From Clostridiales bacterium (lineage in GTDB: Bacteria; Bacillota; Clostridia; Tissierellales; Sedimentibacteraceae), in NCBI GenBank assembly GCA_003483345.1, contig DMWH01000047.1, positions 1 to 8,576 of the forward strand: 8,576 nucleotides of DNA. The letters run 5' to 3'. The stretch's first letter is position 1. Each line of letters begins with the position of its first letter. Shown one piece after another: positions 1 to 8,275 of this stretch. Below the pieces are notes generated by a model, which saw only the letters and a list, made by a program, of their open reading frames with translations, was not told the DNA's origin and searched no databases. Made by a program: the position numbers and the translations under genes.

Positions 1-135
1 CCTTGGCTACCGACTGTTCCTTGGCTACCTACTGTTCCTTGGCTACCGACTGTTCCTTGTAGTCCTTGATTACCGACTGTGCCTTGACTACCTACTGTTC
101 CTTGACTGCCGACTGTTCCTTGATTACCGACCGTG
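1..135 (-). repeat. 18-base tandem repeat encoding Gly-Thr-Val-Gly-Ser/Asn-Gln
   Basis: Seven 18-base units (plus strand form ccttggctaccgactgtt) start at 1, 19, 37, 64, 82, 100 and 118. A 9-base half unit at 55-63 breaks the array. Each unit encodes two collagen-like triplets, G-[S/N]-Q and G-T-V. The units at 1-18 and 37-54 are identical, and the one at 19-36 differs by a single base at a synonymous position (GTC/GTA). The array continues beyond the window edge, so the total copy number is unknown. Confidence 0.95.
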
Positions 136-2912
136 CCTTGAATACCTTGTAATCCTTGGCTACCTTGTAAACCTTGTAAACCTTGTAAACCTAATTCATC
201 AGTATCAATCCAAACTGTTACATTTTCATCTGTTGGTGCTTCTGGCCCTATATGTACTTGTTCATATAAGGAGCCTAAAAGATTCTTTGGTGTGATGTAT
301 TTTTCATTATCAGTAGCATCATTTATTTCTTGAACTGACGCTGATTGCAAAAAAGCAGTATTACCTGAGGCCCCTTGAATACCTAATAATCCTTGAATAC
401 CTTGTAATCCCTGTATTCCTTGACTACCGTATGTACCCTGACTACTATCTAAAACATATTGTATTTGACTTGCAATATTTAAGTTTCTTGCATCTATTTC
501 TATTTTAAATCCTTTATTTGTACCAAATCCTATTGCTTGTTCAACCATTGTTTGTTCAAATGTAGGAACAATAGTAACTGCACCAGCAATATCAGCAGAT
601 AAATAATAATACATCCCAACCTCAACTTCAAATGGTAATATTTCAGGTGGTATGTATCCTTCACTCATATACTTAAATGTATAATCATCTATAATCTCTG
701 TTACAATACCAATAGCTGTTGCATTTATTAATGAGTCTGCTTGTGCAAGATAATATTCAACATCTTCTGCACCTGAAGAAGCTGAAGAACTATATTCTGC
801 ACGAATAACATCACCTACTTGAAAACCGTGTGGTGTACCTGTATCTGCATTTTTTAATACATAACCTTCAGGGTCATCAAAAGTAGGAATATCACCACCA
901 ATAATATCAGGAAGTGTTACATCAGGGTCAGTTACTTCTTTTATAGGTTCAAAATTACTTGAATAACTACCTGTTACTAATTCTACTAATTCGACTTCTA
1001 CCTGTCCAGTTCGTATATTTCTTTCATAACTTGAAATAGCATAATATTTTGATTGAATAATTAATGTATTCTGAAAATGTATAGTATAATTACGGTCAAT
1101 AATGGTACATTTCAAAAAATTCTTATATACACTACGATTTACTAAAATCATTCTTGTACTAAGGTCAACTATTGGAAGTGCTTCTGTATTACCATTTGTA
1201 TTCCATTGTTTTGTAGGCACAGGGTCTCCACCACCATCCAATGCAATCAAAGCAGCATCATCAGCGATTGACACAGCATCAAATAAACTTAAACTTCTTT
1301 CTAATTCTTCATATCCTTTAATTTCTGTTTGAACCTGATAATATGAAGTACCTATATTTATCTTTGTAGGGTCATAATCAACATTTGCAATAGGGTCAAC
1401 AACAAGTATCTCAACATTTCGTATTTGAATAATTAATTCATCAAAATGATTTTTACCATCTAATGAATCTATCTTTATTTCAACATTATAATCAACTGTT
1501 CCAGCATTTTGTATAGCATAATAATCTCTTGTTTCAAGATTTAAATATGAATCATACCAACGCCAACATTCATTAGGTGGTGTAGTATAGACATAAGGAC
1601 TACCAAGGTCAATATATTTTTGCCATATTCCATTTCTACTTATACGGACTTTTATACGAAGGTCACTTAATCTACCATCCCTAAAAAATCCTTCATGTTT
1701 TATCCATTCAGTTAAACGAAATCCAAATTTTATTCTTAAATACTCTTGATGATTAACAGTACTGTCTTTTACTATTGAAATTGGGTCATTTAATCTTATA
1801 AAAGGTTGATTTGTATTTTTTACAGTACCGGTCAAATATCCTTCACTTGATGTATAATGATAATACCAAGCTGTATGTTCAACAGCACTATCTCCTTCAA
1901 CAGAAAAATACCACACATTGTCCCAATCTGTAAAATCAATTATTGAACTTGTTGCACCTTTGCTTTCAATAGATGTTAATAATGATTGTAAAGGATGAAT
2001 TTTCTGTTGTTCAACATAAGGAGTAAATAAATAATCTGAAATATCTAAAGTTAAATCACAGGCACTTCTTGACCCTATGGAAGAACCATCAGAAATATCA
2101 AATAATAAATAATAACTTTGTAATTCTAAATGATTTATAATATAATAATAACCATTGGCTTGAAATAATTTACAATTAAATGATTTTAAAATCATTTCAA
2201 GGGCATCCCAAACTTTTAAAGGTTTTATTATTTTCTTTTCTTCTGATACATCAATAGAATAAAATCTTCTGGAATTACAGAAAATTCCATTATTTCCATA
2301 AAAAGGATGGTCTGTTGATAATTGATAATTTTTTTCATATATATTACATTGTACGAAAATATTAAGATTGATTCCTGTTTGTCGTAAAAAATTTGCAATA
2401 AATACTGATAAGAAATGACGACCAGTTTCAGGGTCAATGTATGGGATATTTACATCAATATCTTTTAATTCTGCTAAACCATCAGTTGCAGATAACTCTA
2501 CTTCAATATAAGGTGGATTAATTTCAAATCTCTTATACATATTTTCTGGTTTCAAAAAACCATAAAATATTGTTGTAGTACCTTTTTTGAATCGAACATA
2601 ATAATTCCTATATTGACTATTCATTAAATCGTCAATAATAGATACATCATCTCTATGAATATAAAATTTAAAAATTAATTCACTACCTTGAATATGTGTA
2701 AAATCCCAATCATTTTTAGCACCACCAAAATGACGAATCGAAACTGGTTCTGCATCAGCATAACCTATTTCATACCAAGAATAATAATTTTCAGTACGAT
2801 ATATTTCAATTAAATATTCTACTTCTTCTATATCAAAAAAGCGATATATTATTCTATCATACCCACCACCAGGAGAAGGTGGTAATTGCGTTATTGTTCT
2901 AATACAACCCAT
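1..2912 (-). CDS. Large tail/baseplate protein with collagen-like fibre domain (partial, 3' end outside window)
   Basis: An uninterrupted frame of 970 codons plus two bases that runs off the left edge. The start is fixed: ATG at 2912 overlaps the tape measure stop, and an in-frame TAA lies only five codons upstream (2925-2927). Residues 1-160 are Tyr/Phe-rich and probably beta, with IFYGFLKPE and then ATDGLAELKDI (D144-I152). Residues 230-260 read KPLKVWDALEMILKSF..KLFQANGYYYIIN, a pattern of one helix followed by an aromatic strand. I associate both with large tail proteins of Bacteroidota phages, where this part may serve as hub or tail-tip protein. Residues 260-820 have no motif I can name. 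From 826 there are 8 Gly-X-Y triplets, then fibre-type elements KYITPKNL (871-878) and WIDTDE (901-906), then at least 21 more triplets to the window edge. Likely role: tail tip plus trimeric receptor-contact fibre. It could instead be a pure fibre protein with a separate hub further on. No signal peptide, peptidase or glycosidase motif is visible. Confidence 0.8.
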   Translation of the reverse strand, partial: MGCIRTITQLPPSPGGGYDRIIYRFFDIEEVEYLIEIYRTENYYSWYEIGYADAEPVSIRHFGGAKNDWDFTHIQGSELIFKFYIHRDDVSIIDDLMNSQYRNYYVRFKKGTTTIFYGFLKPENMYKRFEINPPYIEVELSATDGLAELKDIDVNIPYIDPETGRHFLSVFIANFLRQTGINLNIFVQCNIYEKNYQLSTDHPFYGNNGIFCNSRRFYSIDVSEEKKIIKPLKVWDALEMILKSFNCKLFQANGYYYIINHLELQSYYLLFDISDGSSIGSRSACDLTLDISDYLFTPYVEQQKIHPLQSLLTSIESKGATSSIIDFTDWDNVWYFSVEGDSAVEHTAWYYHYTSSEGYLTGTVKNTNQPFIRLNDPISIVKDSTVNHQEYLRIKFGFRLTEWIKHEGFFRDGRLSDLRIKVRISRNGIWQKYIDLGSPYVYTTPPNECWRWYDSYLNLETRDYYAIQNAGTVDYNVEIKIDSLDGKNHFDELIIQIRNVEILVVDPIANVDYDPTKINIGTSYYQVQTEIKGYEELERSLSLFDAVSIADDAALIALDGGGDPVPTKQWNTNGNTEALPIVDLSTRMILVNRSVYKNFLKCTIIDRNYTIHFQNTLIIQSKYYAISSYERNIRTGQVEVELVELVTGSYSSNFEPIKEVTDPDVTLPDIIGGDIPTFDDPEGYVLKNADTGTPHGFQVGDVIRAEYSSSASSGAEDVEYYLAQADSLINATAIGIVTEIIDDYTFKYMSEGYIPPEILPFEVEVGMYYYLSADIAGAVTIVPTFEQTMVEQAIGFGTNKGFKIEIDARNLNIASQIQYVLDSSQGTYGSQGIQGLQGIQGLLGIQGASGNTAFLQSASVQEINDATDNEKYITPKNLLGSLYEQVHIGPEAPTDENVTVWIDTDELGLQGLQGLQGSQGLQGIQGTVGNQGTVGSQGTVGSQGTVGNQGLQGTVGSQGTVGSQGTVGSQ
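136..191 (-). repeat. 9-base tandem repeat encoding Gly-X-Gln triplets
   Basis: Six 9-base units beginning ccttg (136, 145, 154, 163, 172, 181), the last three identical (ccttgtaaa). They encode GLQ GLQ GLQ GSQ GLQ GIQ, residues 908-925 of the fibre protein, and form the start of the second collagen-like block directly after the WIDTDEL segment. The 18-base array at 1-135 looks like a later expansion of this simpler unit. Confidence 0.9.
366..437 (-). repeat. First collagen-like block, eight Gly-X-Y triplets
   Basis: Encodes residues 826-849 of the tail protein: GTY GSQ GIQ GLQ GIQ GLL GIQ GAS. The 9-base ccttgaata/ccttgtaat units are related to those at 136-191. It is separated from the second block by about 58 residues that hold the fibre-type elements KYITPKNL and WIDTDE. 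Short collagen-like stretches of this kind are known in phage fibres, where they trimerise; function here is inferred. Confidence 0.85.
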
Positions 2913-2914
2913 TA
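2910..2914 (-). other. TAATG stop-start overlap between tape measure and tail/fibre genes
   Basis: The TAA stop of the tape measure gene (2914-2912) overlaps the ATG of the tail protein (2912-2910) by one base. The sequence before it is AT-rich (GATTTAAAAATTCATTC) with no Shine-Dalgarno. This implies translational coupling and a shared transcript. Confidence 0.9.
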
Positions 2915-5900
2915 GAATGAATTTTTAAATCTTCGTTCAATTTCTCTATTAATATAATGAATATCTGTACCACGGACAACACCTTCAACTAAAACCTTTA
3001 CTTCTAAAGGTTCACGTTCAAAGTTAGGAAGTCGTTTGGCAGGAATGACTGCTTCACCGGAAGTAAGCATAGCAGGGTAAGAATCATTTGGATAACCCGG
3101 AGGTACAATACCCCCTAATGCCATTCCAACTTTCTTTTTCTTCTTAAATAATAATGATAATATTGCAATAACCCCCATTACCCCACCAAGAATTGCAGAA
3201 AAATTACCTGCAATTTTAGCTACATTTCCTAAACCTGAAATTGCACTCATTCCAGTACCAATATTAGCAGCAGCATTACCAAATGTAGGAACACTAAATC
3301 CGTTACCCCCAAGCATCTGTTCTTGTGTAGGTGGACCCATAGTTCCACCACCTATTCCTCCACCACTTACGGCAGCGTTTGCTAACTTTGCTGCCGTATT
3401 TGCAATAATAGCAGCCGTATTAAAACCGACTGCTTTTGTATCATTTGCTAAGGCGATGGTTTCATTTACTAAAGCATCTTGCGTATTATTTATAGATTCA
3501 ACTCTTGCTGCATTTATTGTTTGTTCAAGTGTAGTTGCCGCAGTAAGCGACATAATCATTTCAATAATTTTGGGTATATTATTAAGTATTGTTTCCACAT
3601 AATTAACCCAACTTTCCTCACCTAAATCGAATATACTTACAAGTTCACCAAATGCAGAACCTAATTCCGTAAAAGTATCTTTTGTATTTGCTAAATTTCT
3701 TAATTCCATCATCCCGGAGATAACAGTATCAAAAAATGGACCTGACCGGATGCCTTCATCTAACAAGGCTTTATAGGCATTTTCAAGAAATCCTAACGTT
3801 TCTCCAAAAGTAGCAAACGATCCCCCGGCAATAGTAGCTTCTATCTCTAATAATTCTAACGACCTACGATATTCATCTAATAAAACAGCACCCTTAGCTT
3901 CTTTTAATTGTTGCTGAGTTTTTAATATTTCAACAAAAATATCTTGTTTATTACTACTTCCTTTTAATAATGACCTAAGATATTTTATATGGTCAGAGTA
4001 TATTTCTACGGCTGCCTGTGCCATAGTAAATTCACCACCTGAATATTTTACATATTCAGCCATATCAGTCAGACTTTTTCCTAAATCTTTATTCGCTTTA
4101 GCAAGACGTTCTTCCGTAGAAATATAAGTAAGCCATGCTTGGTATTGTTCCATTTGCACTTTTAACCCATCTTCTAATGTTTTTGCTAATGCTTGTTCTT
4201 GTTCATCTAACTTAACAAGTGATTTATAAAGAGTTATAACCGTTTCTAATTTAGCTTTGTCAACGGGTAAACTATTTGCCATTGCTTGTGCTGCAAGGTT
4301 TATAACCGTTTCTAATACCTTTACTTTATCCGCAGCCACTCCGGTAGTTTTACCATATAATTCCGCTGCTTTATCAACTACACTAAGTTCAGTTTGGTAA
4401 CTATCAAAAGCCTCGGTTAAATCTTTCTGTAATTTTTGTAAATCAGTAAGTTTTTCTCCTGTATCAGTTAAACCATCATTAACTTCATCTGTAATATCTT
4501 TAACTTTAGGAAGCCAATTATTTAATATTGCTTGTAACGCAGGAATACTTTGTTCAAGAGGTTTTAATAATTCAAATTTTTCAGTACCCCCCATAGAAAA
4601 CATTGTGCGTAAAGAATTTAATCTTTGTAATTCATCTTCAGTTAATTTTTTTCCTTCCTGTATTTTTTGATTTAAACTATTATATGTGTTTTCTTGTTCT
4701 TTAATTGTTGTACTTTCTGATTTAGCCAATGAAAGAGTTCGTTCTATTAAACCTATTGTTTTTTGTAAATCTTCCTGATAATTTTTTTCCGCTAATCTTG
4801 CTTGCTCTTTGTTATCTTTAGTAACATTAGCAAACTTTTTATTCATTTCAGATTCTTTCTCACTAAGACGATTAATCTCACGTATTATAAAGTTATAATC
4901 AGATAGAACAGTTTTAGTTTTGCTTGAATTGACTGTTAAAAGCCCTTGTGTAACATCAATCTGTTCATTTACTTCTTGTAAAGCATCACTTAATTTAACT
5001 TTACCTATTTCTTCTAATGCGTTCTTATACTCTATTGAAAATTGAGATGATTCTTTAAATGCCTTACCAACATTAATAAGTGTAGCAACAGGACTTTCAA
5101 TAATTTCGTAACCAAGTTTAAATGCACTTGTATTTAAAGTACGTAACACAGATTTGACACCTGCTTTAATTTTATCCCAAAAACCTACTTGACCTTCATA
5201 TCCTTGCATTGTCATTTTTAGACGTTTGGCCATTAACTCTTGCAATTCACCTGTTGCTACTTCTAATTCTAATCTTTTATATAATGAATCTACATACGCA
5301 TTTATAGCAGCCGTAGCTTTGCCTGTCCTTAATGCTTCTTCATCAATATTGCCTAAATATTCAGGAGAAATTTTATTAAGTTCTTTAATAGCCCTTAATC
5401 TTTCTTCTTTGGATACATTTTCATTTTTTGCTATTGATAAATATCCTTCAAGCATACCTTTTTCAGAAGAAATACTTTCAGTAACTTTATCAGATATATC
5501 CTTTAATGTTTTCTGTGCTCCTTTTAATTCATTTAATTTCTTAATAAAGTTTATTAAAATTGGAACACCTAAAAGCAAAACAAGTAGCCAGTTTTGCATC
5601 ATAAATTTACCAACTGCTGAAATAGCTATACCCAACCCCTTAAATGCACCTGTAAGTAATTTTACTCCTTGTGATGCCTTTTTGACTGCTGGCCCTGATT
5701 GAGCCAGTATTAAATTTTGTCGTTTTTGTGCTTCCTCTGCTGCATTAGCAGCCGCTATTTGCTCTTTCATAGCTTTTGTCTGAACATATTCAGCACCTTG
5801 TCCTGCTCTTCTTTGTAACAATATTTTCTTTTTATTCAGTCCTGAAGCTGCATTAGCAATTACCGCTTTTTCATATGCCATTGCTCTTGCAGCGATAGCA

Positions 5901-8269
5901 ACAGCCAATTCTTGTTCTGCCTTTATTTGTGCTTGTTTTTGAACTAATAACCTACGTTCTGCTTCTTGTTCTAAAATCGTTTGTTTTAATGTAGTTCTTT
6001 TTACTTGTAATATCGCTCTTTTTACAGTTATTGCATCAGTTTCAGCCACCTTTGTAGTAGCCATAAGTTTTAATTCATCAACTCTTTGTTTTTGTTTTAA
6101 AGCAAGAACTTTTATATATGCAGCATCAACTTTTTTAGCAGCTTCTACGGCAGGAATTTTATTTAAATTCGCTTTGGTTACTAAATTCGTTACGATTGCT
6201 TCTTGTTTAAGAAGAGCAGCATTGGCTCTTCGTGCAGCTAAAGACGCACCACGTACTTCACCACGAAGAACATTCTTACCAACTAAACTTGCGGTACTAC
6301 GCAATCCTAAAGCATCAGCAAGATACATTTTACTTGTTGCGGCTGCAGCAGCCAATCGTACTTGTGCTAATTTTTCCGTAGCTTTAATAGAAACTAAAGA
6401 TTTTTTTGCATATAAGGCTTCATTCTTTTGTAACAAAATTGATGCAGCCGTATAGGGCTTGGTTGCATTTATTAATCTTGTTTTTGAAGCAACTAATTGC
6501 CCTTCAGCCATTTTAACTGAAAATGCACTTTTTGCTACTTTTTCCTGAGCATTATAAAGTTTACCTTGTGTTTTTAATAAAGAATCTTTTGATGCATTTT
6601 CTTTTGTCTGTGCTATTAAAACACGTCTACTTGCTTCTTCTAAATTCTTATTTGCTAATTTTAAATTTTTATTAGCAGTTACTAATTTATTTGTTGATGT
6701 AATAGCTACATTATTGGTTTTAACAATAGGATTATTGATATTACTTCCTGTTGCAGTAAACCCCATCGCACTATTTTTTACGGCTGCATTTCTTTGTTTT
6801 GCTGCCGTATTTTTATTTATTGCAGCCGTTTGTGCATTAATGGCACTAATTTGTTGTTTCAACGCTACAATTTGAGCATTAAGATTTTTAATCTGTTTCT
6901 TTAACGCTACAATTTGAGCATTAGTCGTACTTATTTGTTGTTTTAACGCTGTATTTTGCTGATTTAAAGCTGATGTTTGTGCATTAGCACTTTTAACCTG
7001 AAAACCAAATAGTGCTTTTGCTACTGAAGTAAGTTCTTTTTGTGCAGTTTTAATAAATTGTAAAATGAGTAATGCAGGTCCCGCTACCGAAACAAACAAT
7101 ATAAAACCGGCAATAGCATTTTTCATTCCTTTAGAAAGACCATCAAACCAATCACCAGTTCGTTTAAAGAAATTTCCTAAATTTTCTACAATGGGAAGTA
7201 ATACCTCTGAAATAGATTCACCAAATTTAATAAGCATTGACTGACCTTCAGCCATTGTTCTATTCCAAGTAAATTTTAAAGTATCAGAAGCGGCAGCAAA
7301 AGCGTCAGATAGAGCTTTACTTGAATTTTTAGTACTTTCAAATACTTCATTTACTTCATCAACATCCATTTGTAGCAAAGAAATAATACCCATAAAAGCA
7401 CGAATATTCGGGAATACCCGTGCCATAGCTTCTTCACCCCACTTTTCAGTTAATTCACCTAATCGTCTTAAAGTTATTAATAAACCATCATTTTCCAACG
7501 AATCCCGCATTTCTTGGGCAGATGTACCCATTGCTTTTAAGGCATCCCTTGTTTGTTTAGATGGTTTCGTTAGCGTGAAAAGCGTTTGACGCAAATAAGT
7601 TGCTGCGGTGGCTGCTGGCATACCTAATCGGGTTAAAGCCGCTAATGCACCTCCTAACTCGTGAAATTCAACCCCTAATTTAGCACCGATTGGAATAACA
7701 GTTGCAAACGCACGGGTTAAATCTTCAGGTTCTCCTTTACCTTCCCGTACAGCCATCACAAGTACATTAGTTGCCTCGGCTGCACTTAAAGCTGAAGCCC
7801 CATAAGCGTTCATAGCCGAGGTTACAATATCGGCTACATTTTTTGTTTCACCTAACCCAGAAGCAGCCGCTTTAGCGGATACTTCAAGAATTTTCAATGA
7901 TTCTGCTCCTTTAAAACCGGATGAGGTAATATAGTAAAGTGCATCGGCAAGTTCATTGGCTCCTTTACCTACATTACCTGCCATATTCAATACATCTTTA
8001 CCCCACGCTTTTGCTTGGTCACTTGCAATGCCAACCAAACCGGTTATTTTGGCAATACTAAATTCAAATTTTGCAAACTGAGCAACGGCAGCACCCGAAA
8101 TTAATGCAGCAGGTAAAGATGCGAATTGAGTCATTGACCTACCTAAAGACATCATAGAAACCTGAGCTTTTCTAACGGTAGCCTCCATCAACTGTATCTC
8201 ACGAACAGCCCTTTGTGTTCCAACGGTTGTTACACCGATAACAACCGACATTTGACCTAACAGACTCAT
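2912..8269 (-). CDS. Phage tail tape measure protein (TP901-type core)
   Basis: A complete 1785-residue protein. The start is ATG at 8269; the only in-frame alternative nearby is Met7, because the chaperone stop lies two codons upstream. Residues about 70-290 match the TP901 tape measure core (PhageMin_Tail type): ALYYITSSGF at 110-119, then a long Ala-rich helical stretch with LGVEFHELGGALAAL and TKPS. Residues 384-406 form a hydrophobic segment. Residues 429-480 are a heptad coiled coil with NAQIVALK repeats, followed to about residue 870 by Ala/Lys/Gln-rich helix. A second hydrophobic segment, NWLLVLLLGVPILINFI, is at 893-909, and more coiled coil runs to about 1600. Then come a Gly-rich linker (about 1635-1690), a third hydrophobic stretch (1693-1708) followed by five lysines, and a C-terminal motif often seen in tape measure proteins (ALGGIVPPG...DSYPAML..GEAVIPA, 1716-1743). 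Family role: sets tail length, is threaded in the tail tube, and is released during DNA entry. At about 0.15 nm per residue, length would predict a tail up to roughly 270 nm (inference). No protease or lysozyme domain is recognised. Confidence 0.93.
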   Translation of the reverse strand: MSLLGQMSVVIGVTTVGTQRAVREIQLMEATVRKAQVSMMSLGRSMTQFASLPAALISGAAVAQFAKFEFSIAKITGLVGIASDQAKAWGKDVLNMAGNVGKGANELADALYYITSSGFKGAESLKILEVSAKAAASGLGETKNVADIVTSAMNAYGASALSAAEATNVLVMAVREGKGEPEDLTRAFATVIPIGAKLGVEFHELGGALAALTRLGMPAATAATYLRQTLFTLTKPSKQTRDALKAMGTSAQEMRDSLENDGLLITLRRLGELTEKWGEEAMARVFPNIRAFMGIISLLQMDVDEVNEVFESTKNSSKALSDAFAAASDTLKFTWNRTMAEGQSMLIKFGESISEVLLPIVENLGNFFKRTGDWFDGLSKGMKNAIAGFILFVSVAGPALLILQFIKTAQKELTSVAKALFGFQVKSANAQTSALNQQNTALKQQISTTNAQIVALKKQIKNLNAQIVALKQQISAINAQTAAINKNTAAKQRNAAVKNSAMGFTATGSNINNPIVKTNNVAITSTNKLVTANKNLKLANKNLEEASRRVLIAQTKENASKDSLLKTQGKLYNAQEKVAKSAFSVKMAEGQLVASKTRLINATKPYTAASILLQKNEALYAKKSLVSIKATEKLAQVRLAAAAATSKMYLADALGLRSTASLVGKNVLRGEVRGASLAARRANAALLKQEAIVTNLVTKANLNKIPAVEAAKKVDAAYIKVLALKQKQRVDELKLMATTKVAETDAITVKRAILQVKRTTLKQTILEQEAERRLLVQKQAQIKAEQELAVAIAARAMAYEKAVIANAASGLNKKKILLQRRAGQGAEYVQTKAMKEQIAAANAAEEAQKRQNLILAQSGPAVKKASQGVKLLTGAFKGLGIAISAVGKFMMQNWLLVLLLGVPILINFIKKLNELKGAQKTLKDISDKVTESISSEKGMLEGYLSIAKNENVSKEERLRAIKELNKISPEYLGNIDEEALRTGKATAAINAYVDSLYKRLELEVATGELQELMAKRLKMTMQGYEGQVGFWDKIKAGVKSVLRTLNTSAFKLGYEIIESPVATLINVGKAFKESSQFSIEYKNALEEIGKVKLSDALQEVNEQIDVTQGLLTVNSSKTKTVLSDYNFIIREINRLSEKESEMNKKFANVTKDNKEQARLAEKNYQEDLQKTIGLIERTLSLAKSESTTIKEQENTYNSLNQKIQEGKKLTEDELQRLNSLRTMFSMGGTEKFELLKPLEQSIPALQAILNNWLPKVKDITDEVNDGLTDTGEKLTDLQKLQKDLTEAFDSYQTELSVVDKAAELYGKTTGVAADKVKVLETVINLAAQAMANSLPVDKAKLETVITLYKSLVKLDEQEQALAKTLEDGLKVQMEQYQAWLTYISTEERLAKANKDLGKSLTDMAEYVKYSGGEFTMAQAAVEIYSDHIKYLRSLLKGSSNKQDIFVEILKTQQQLKEAKGAVLLDEYRRSLELLEIEATIAGGSFATFGETLGFLENAYKALLDEGIRSGPFFDTVISGMMELRNLANTKDTFTELGSAFGELVSIFDLGEESWVNYVETILNNIPKIIEMIMSLTAATTLEQTINAARVESINNTQDALVNETIALANDTKAVGFNTAAIIANTAAKLANAAVSGGGIGGGTMGPPTQEQMLGGNGFSVPTFGNAAANIGTGMSAISGLGNVAKIAGNFSAILGGVMGVIAILSLLFKKKKKVGMALGGIVPPGYPNDSYPAMLTSGEAVIPAKRLPNFEREPLEVKVLVEGVVRGTDIHYINREIERRFKNSF
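3368..3418 (-). repeat. Dispersed internal repeat, copy 2 (TAAIIANTAAKLANAAV)
   Basis: Residues 1618-1634 of the tape measure protein, just before the Gly-rich linker and the C-terminal hydrophobic segment. It is the partner of the copy at 6779-6829, in the same reading frame and 1137 residues downstream. Confidence 0.75.
6779..6829 (-). repeat. Dispersed internal repeat, copy 1 (TAAINKNTAAKQRNAAV)
   Basis: Residues 481-497 of the tape measure protein, at the end of the heptad coil. Thirteen of 17 residues match copy 2 at 3368-3418 (residues 1618-1634) without gaps, and most of the underlying bases also match, including a 15-base block around gctgccgtattt. Confidence 0.75.
6830..6985 (-). 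repeat. 42-base (14-residue) heptad coiled-coil repeat in tape measure protein
   Basis: Encodes residues 429-480. NAQIVALKKQIK (450-461) and NAQIVALKQQIS (464-475) are 14 residues apart, with NAQ also at 429 and 478. At DNA level, 21 bases are identical at 6861-6881 and 6903-6923, and the aacgct element recurs at 6861, 6903 and 6945, all 42 bases apart. Hydrophobic residues at seven-residue spacing indicate a coiled coil. This probably arose by local duplication. Confidence 0.85.
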
Positions 8270-8275
8270 AACTTA
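8267..8275 (-). other. Chaperone stop / tape measure start junction (TAA GTT ATG)
   Basis: The chaperone stop codon and the tape measure start are separated by one codon and share the same reading frame. No strong Shine-Dalgarno lies in range: upstream is A-rich (CCTAAAAAAGAATAAGTT), and the nearest AGGAG is about 32 bases away. An A-rich leader without Shine-Dalgarno is common in Bacteroidota. Translation of the tape measure gene is probably coupled to the chaperone gene. Confidence 0.8.

Noticed and set aside
1..190. Regular short repeats that might be a CRISPR array or iteron origin
   Set aside because: Units are 9 or 18 bases with no spacers, keep the reading frame, and encode Gly-X-Y triplets in an open 970-codon frame.
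1102..1332. Plus-strand open frame of 76 codons
   Set aside because: Antisense to the continuous tail protein frame, with no ribosome binding site or family resemblance.
2228..2437. Minus-strand open frame of 69 codons
   Set aside because: Overlaps the tail protein in a different frame; the long frame is uninterrupted and carries the recognisable motifs.
5226..5702. Plus-strand open frame of 158 codons
   Set aside because: It lies fully inside the tape measure gene on the opposite strand and has a composition expected from antisense of Lys/Leu/Ala-rich coding DNA; no recognisable domain.
6174..6455. Plus-strand open frame of 93 codons
   Set aside because: Antisense of the Ala-rich tape measure helix; its own Ala/Arg richness is a mirror of that sequence.
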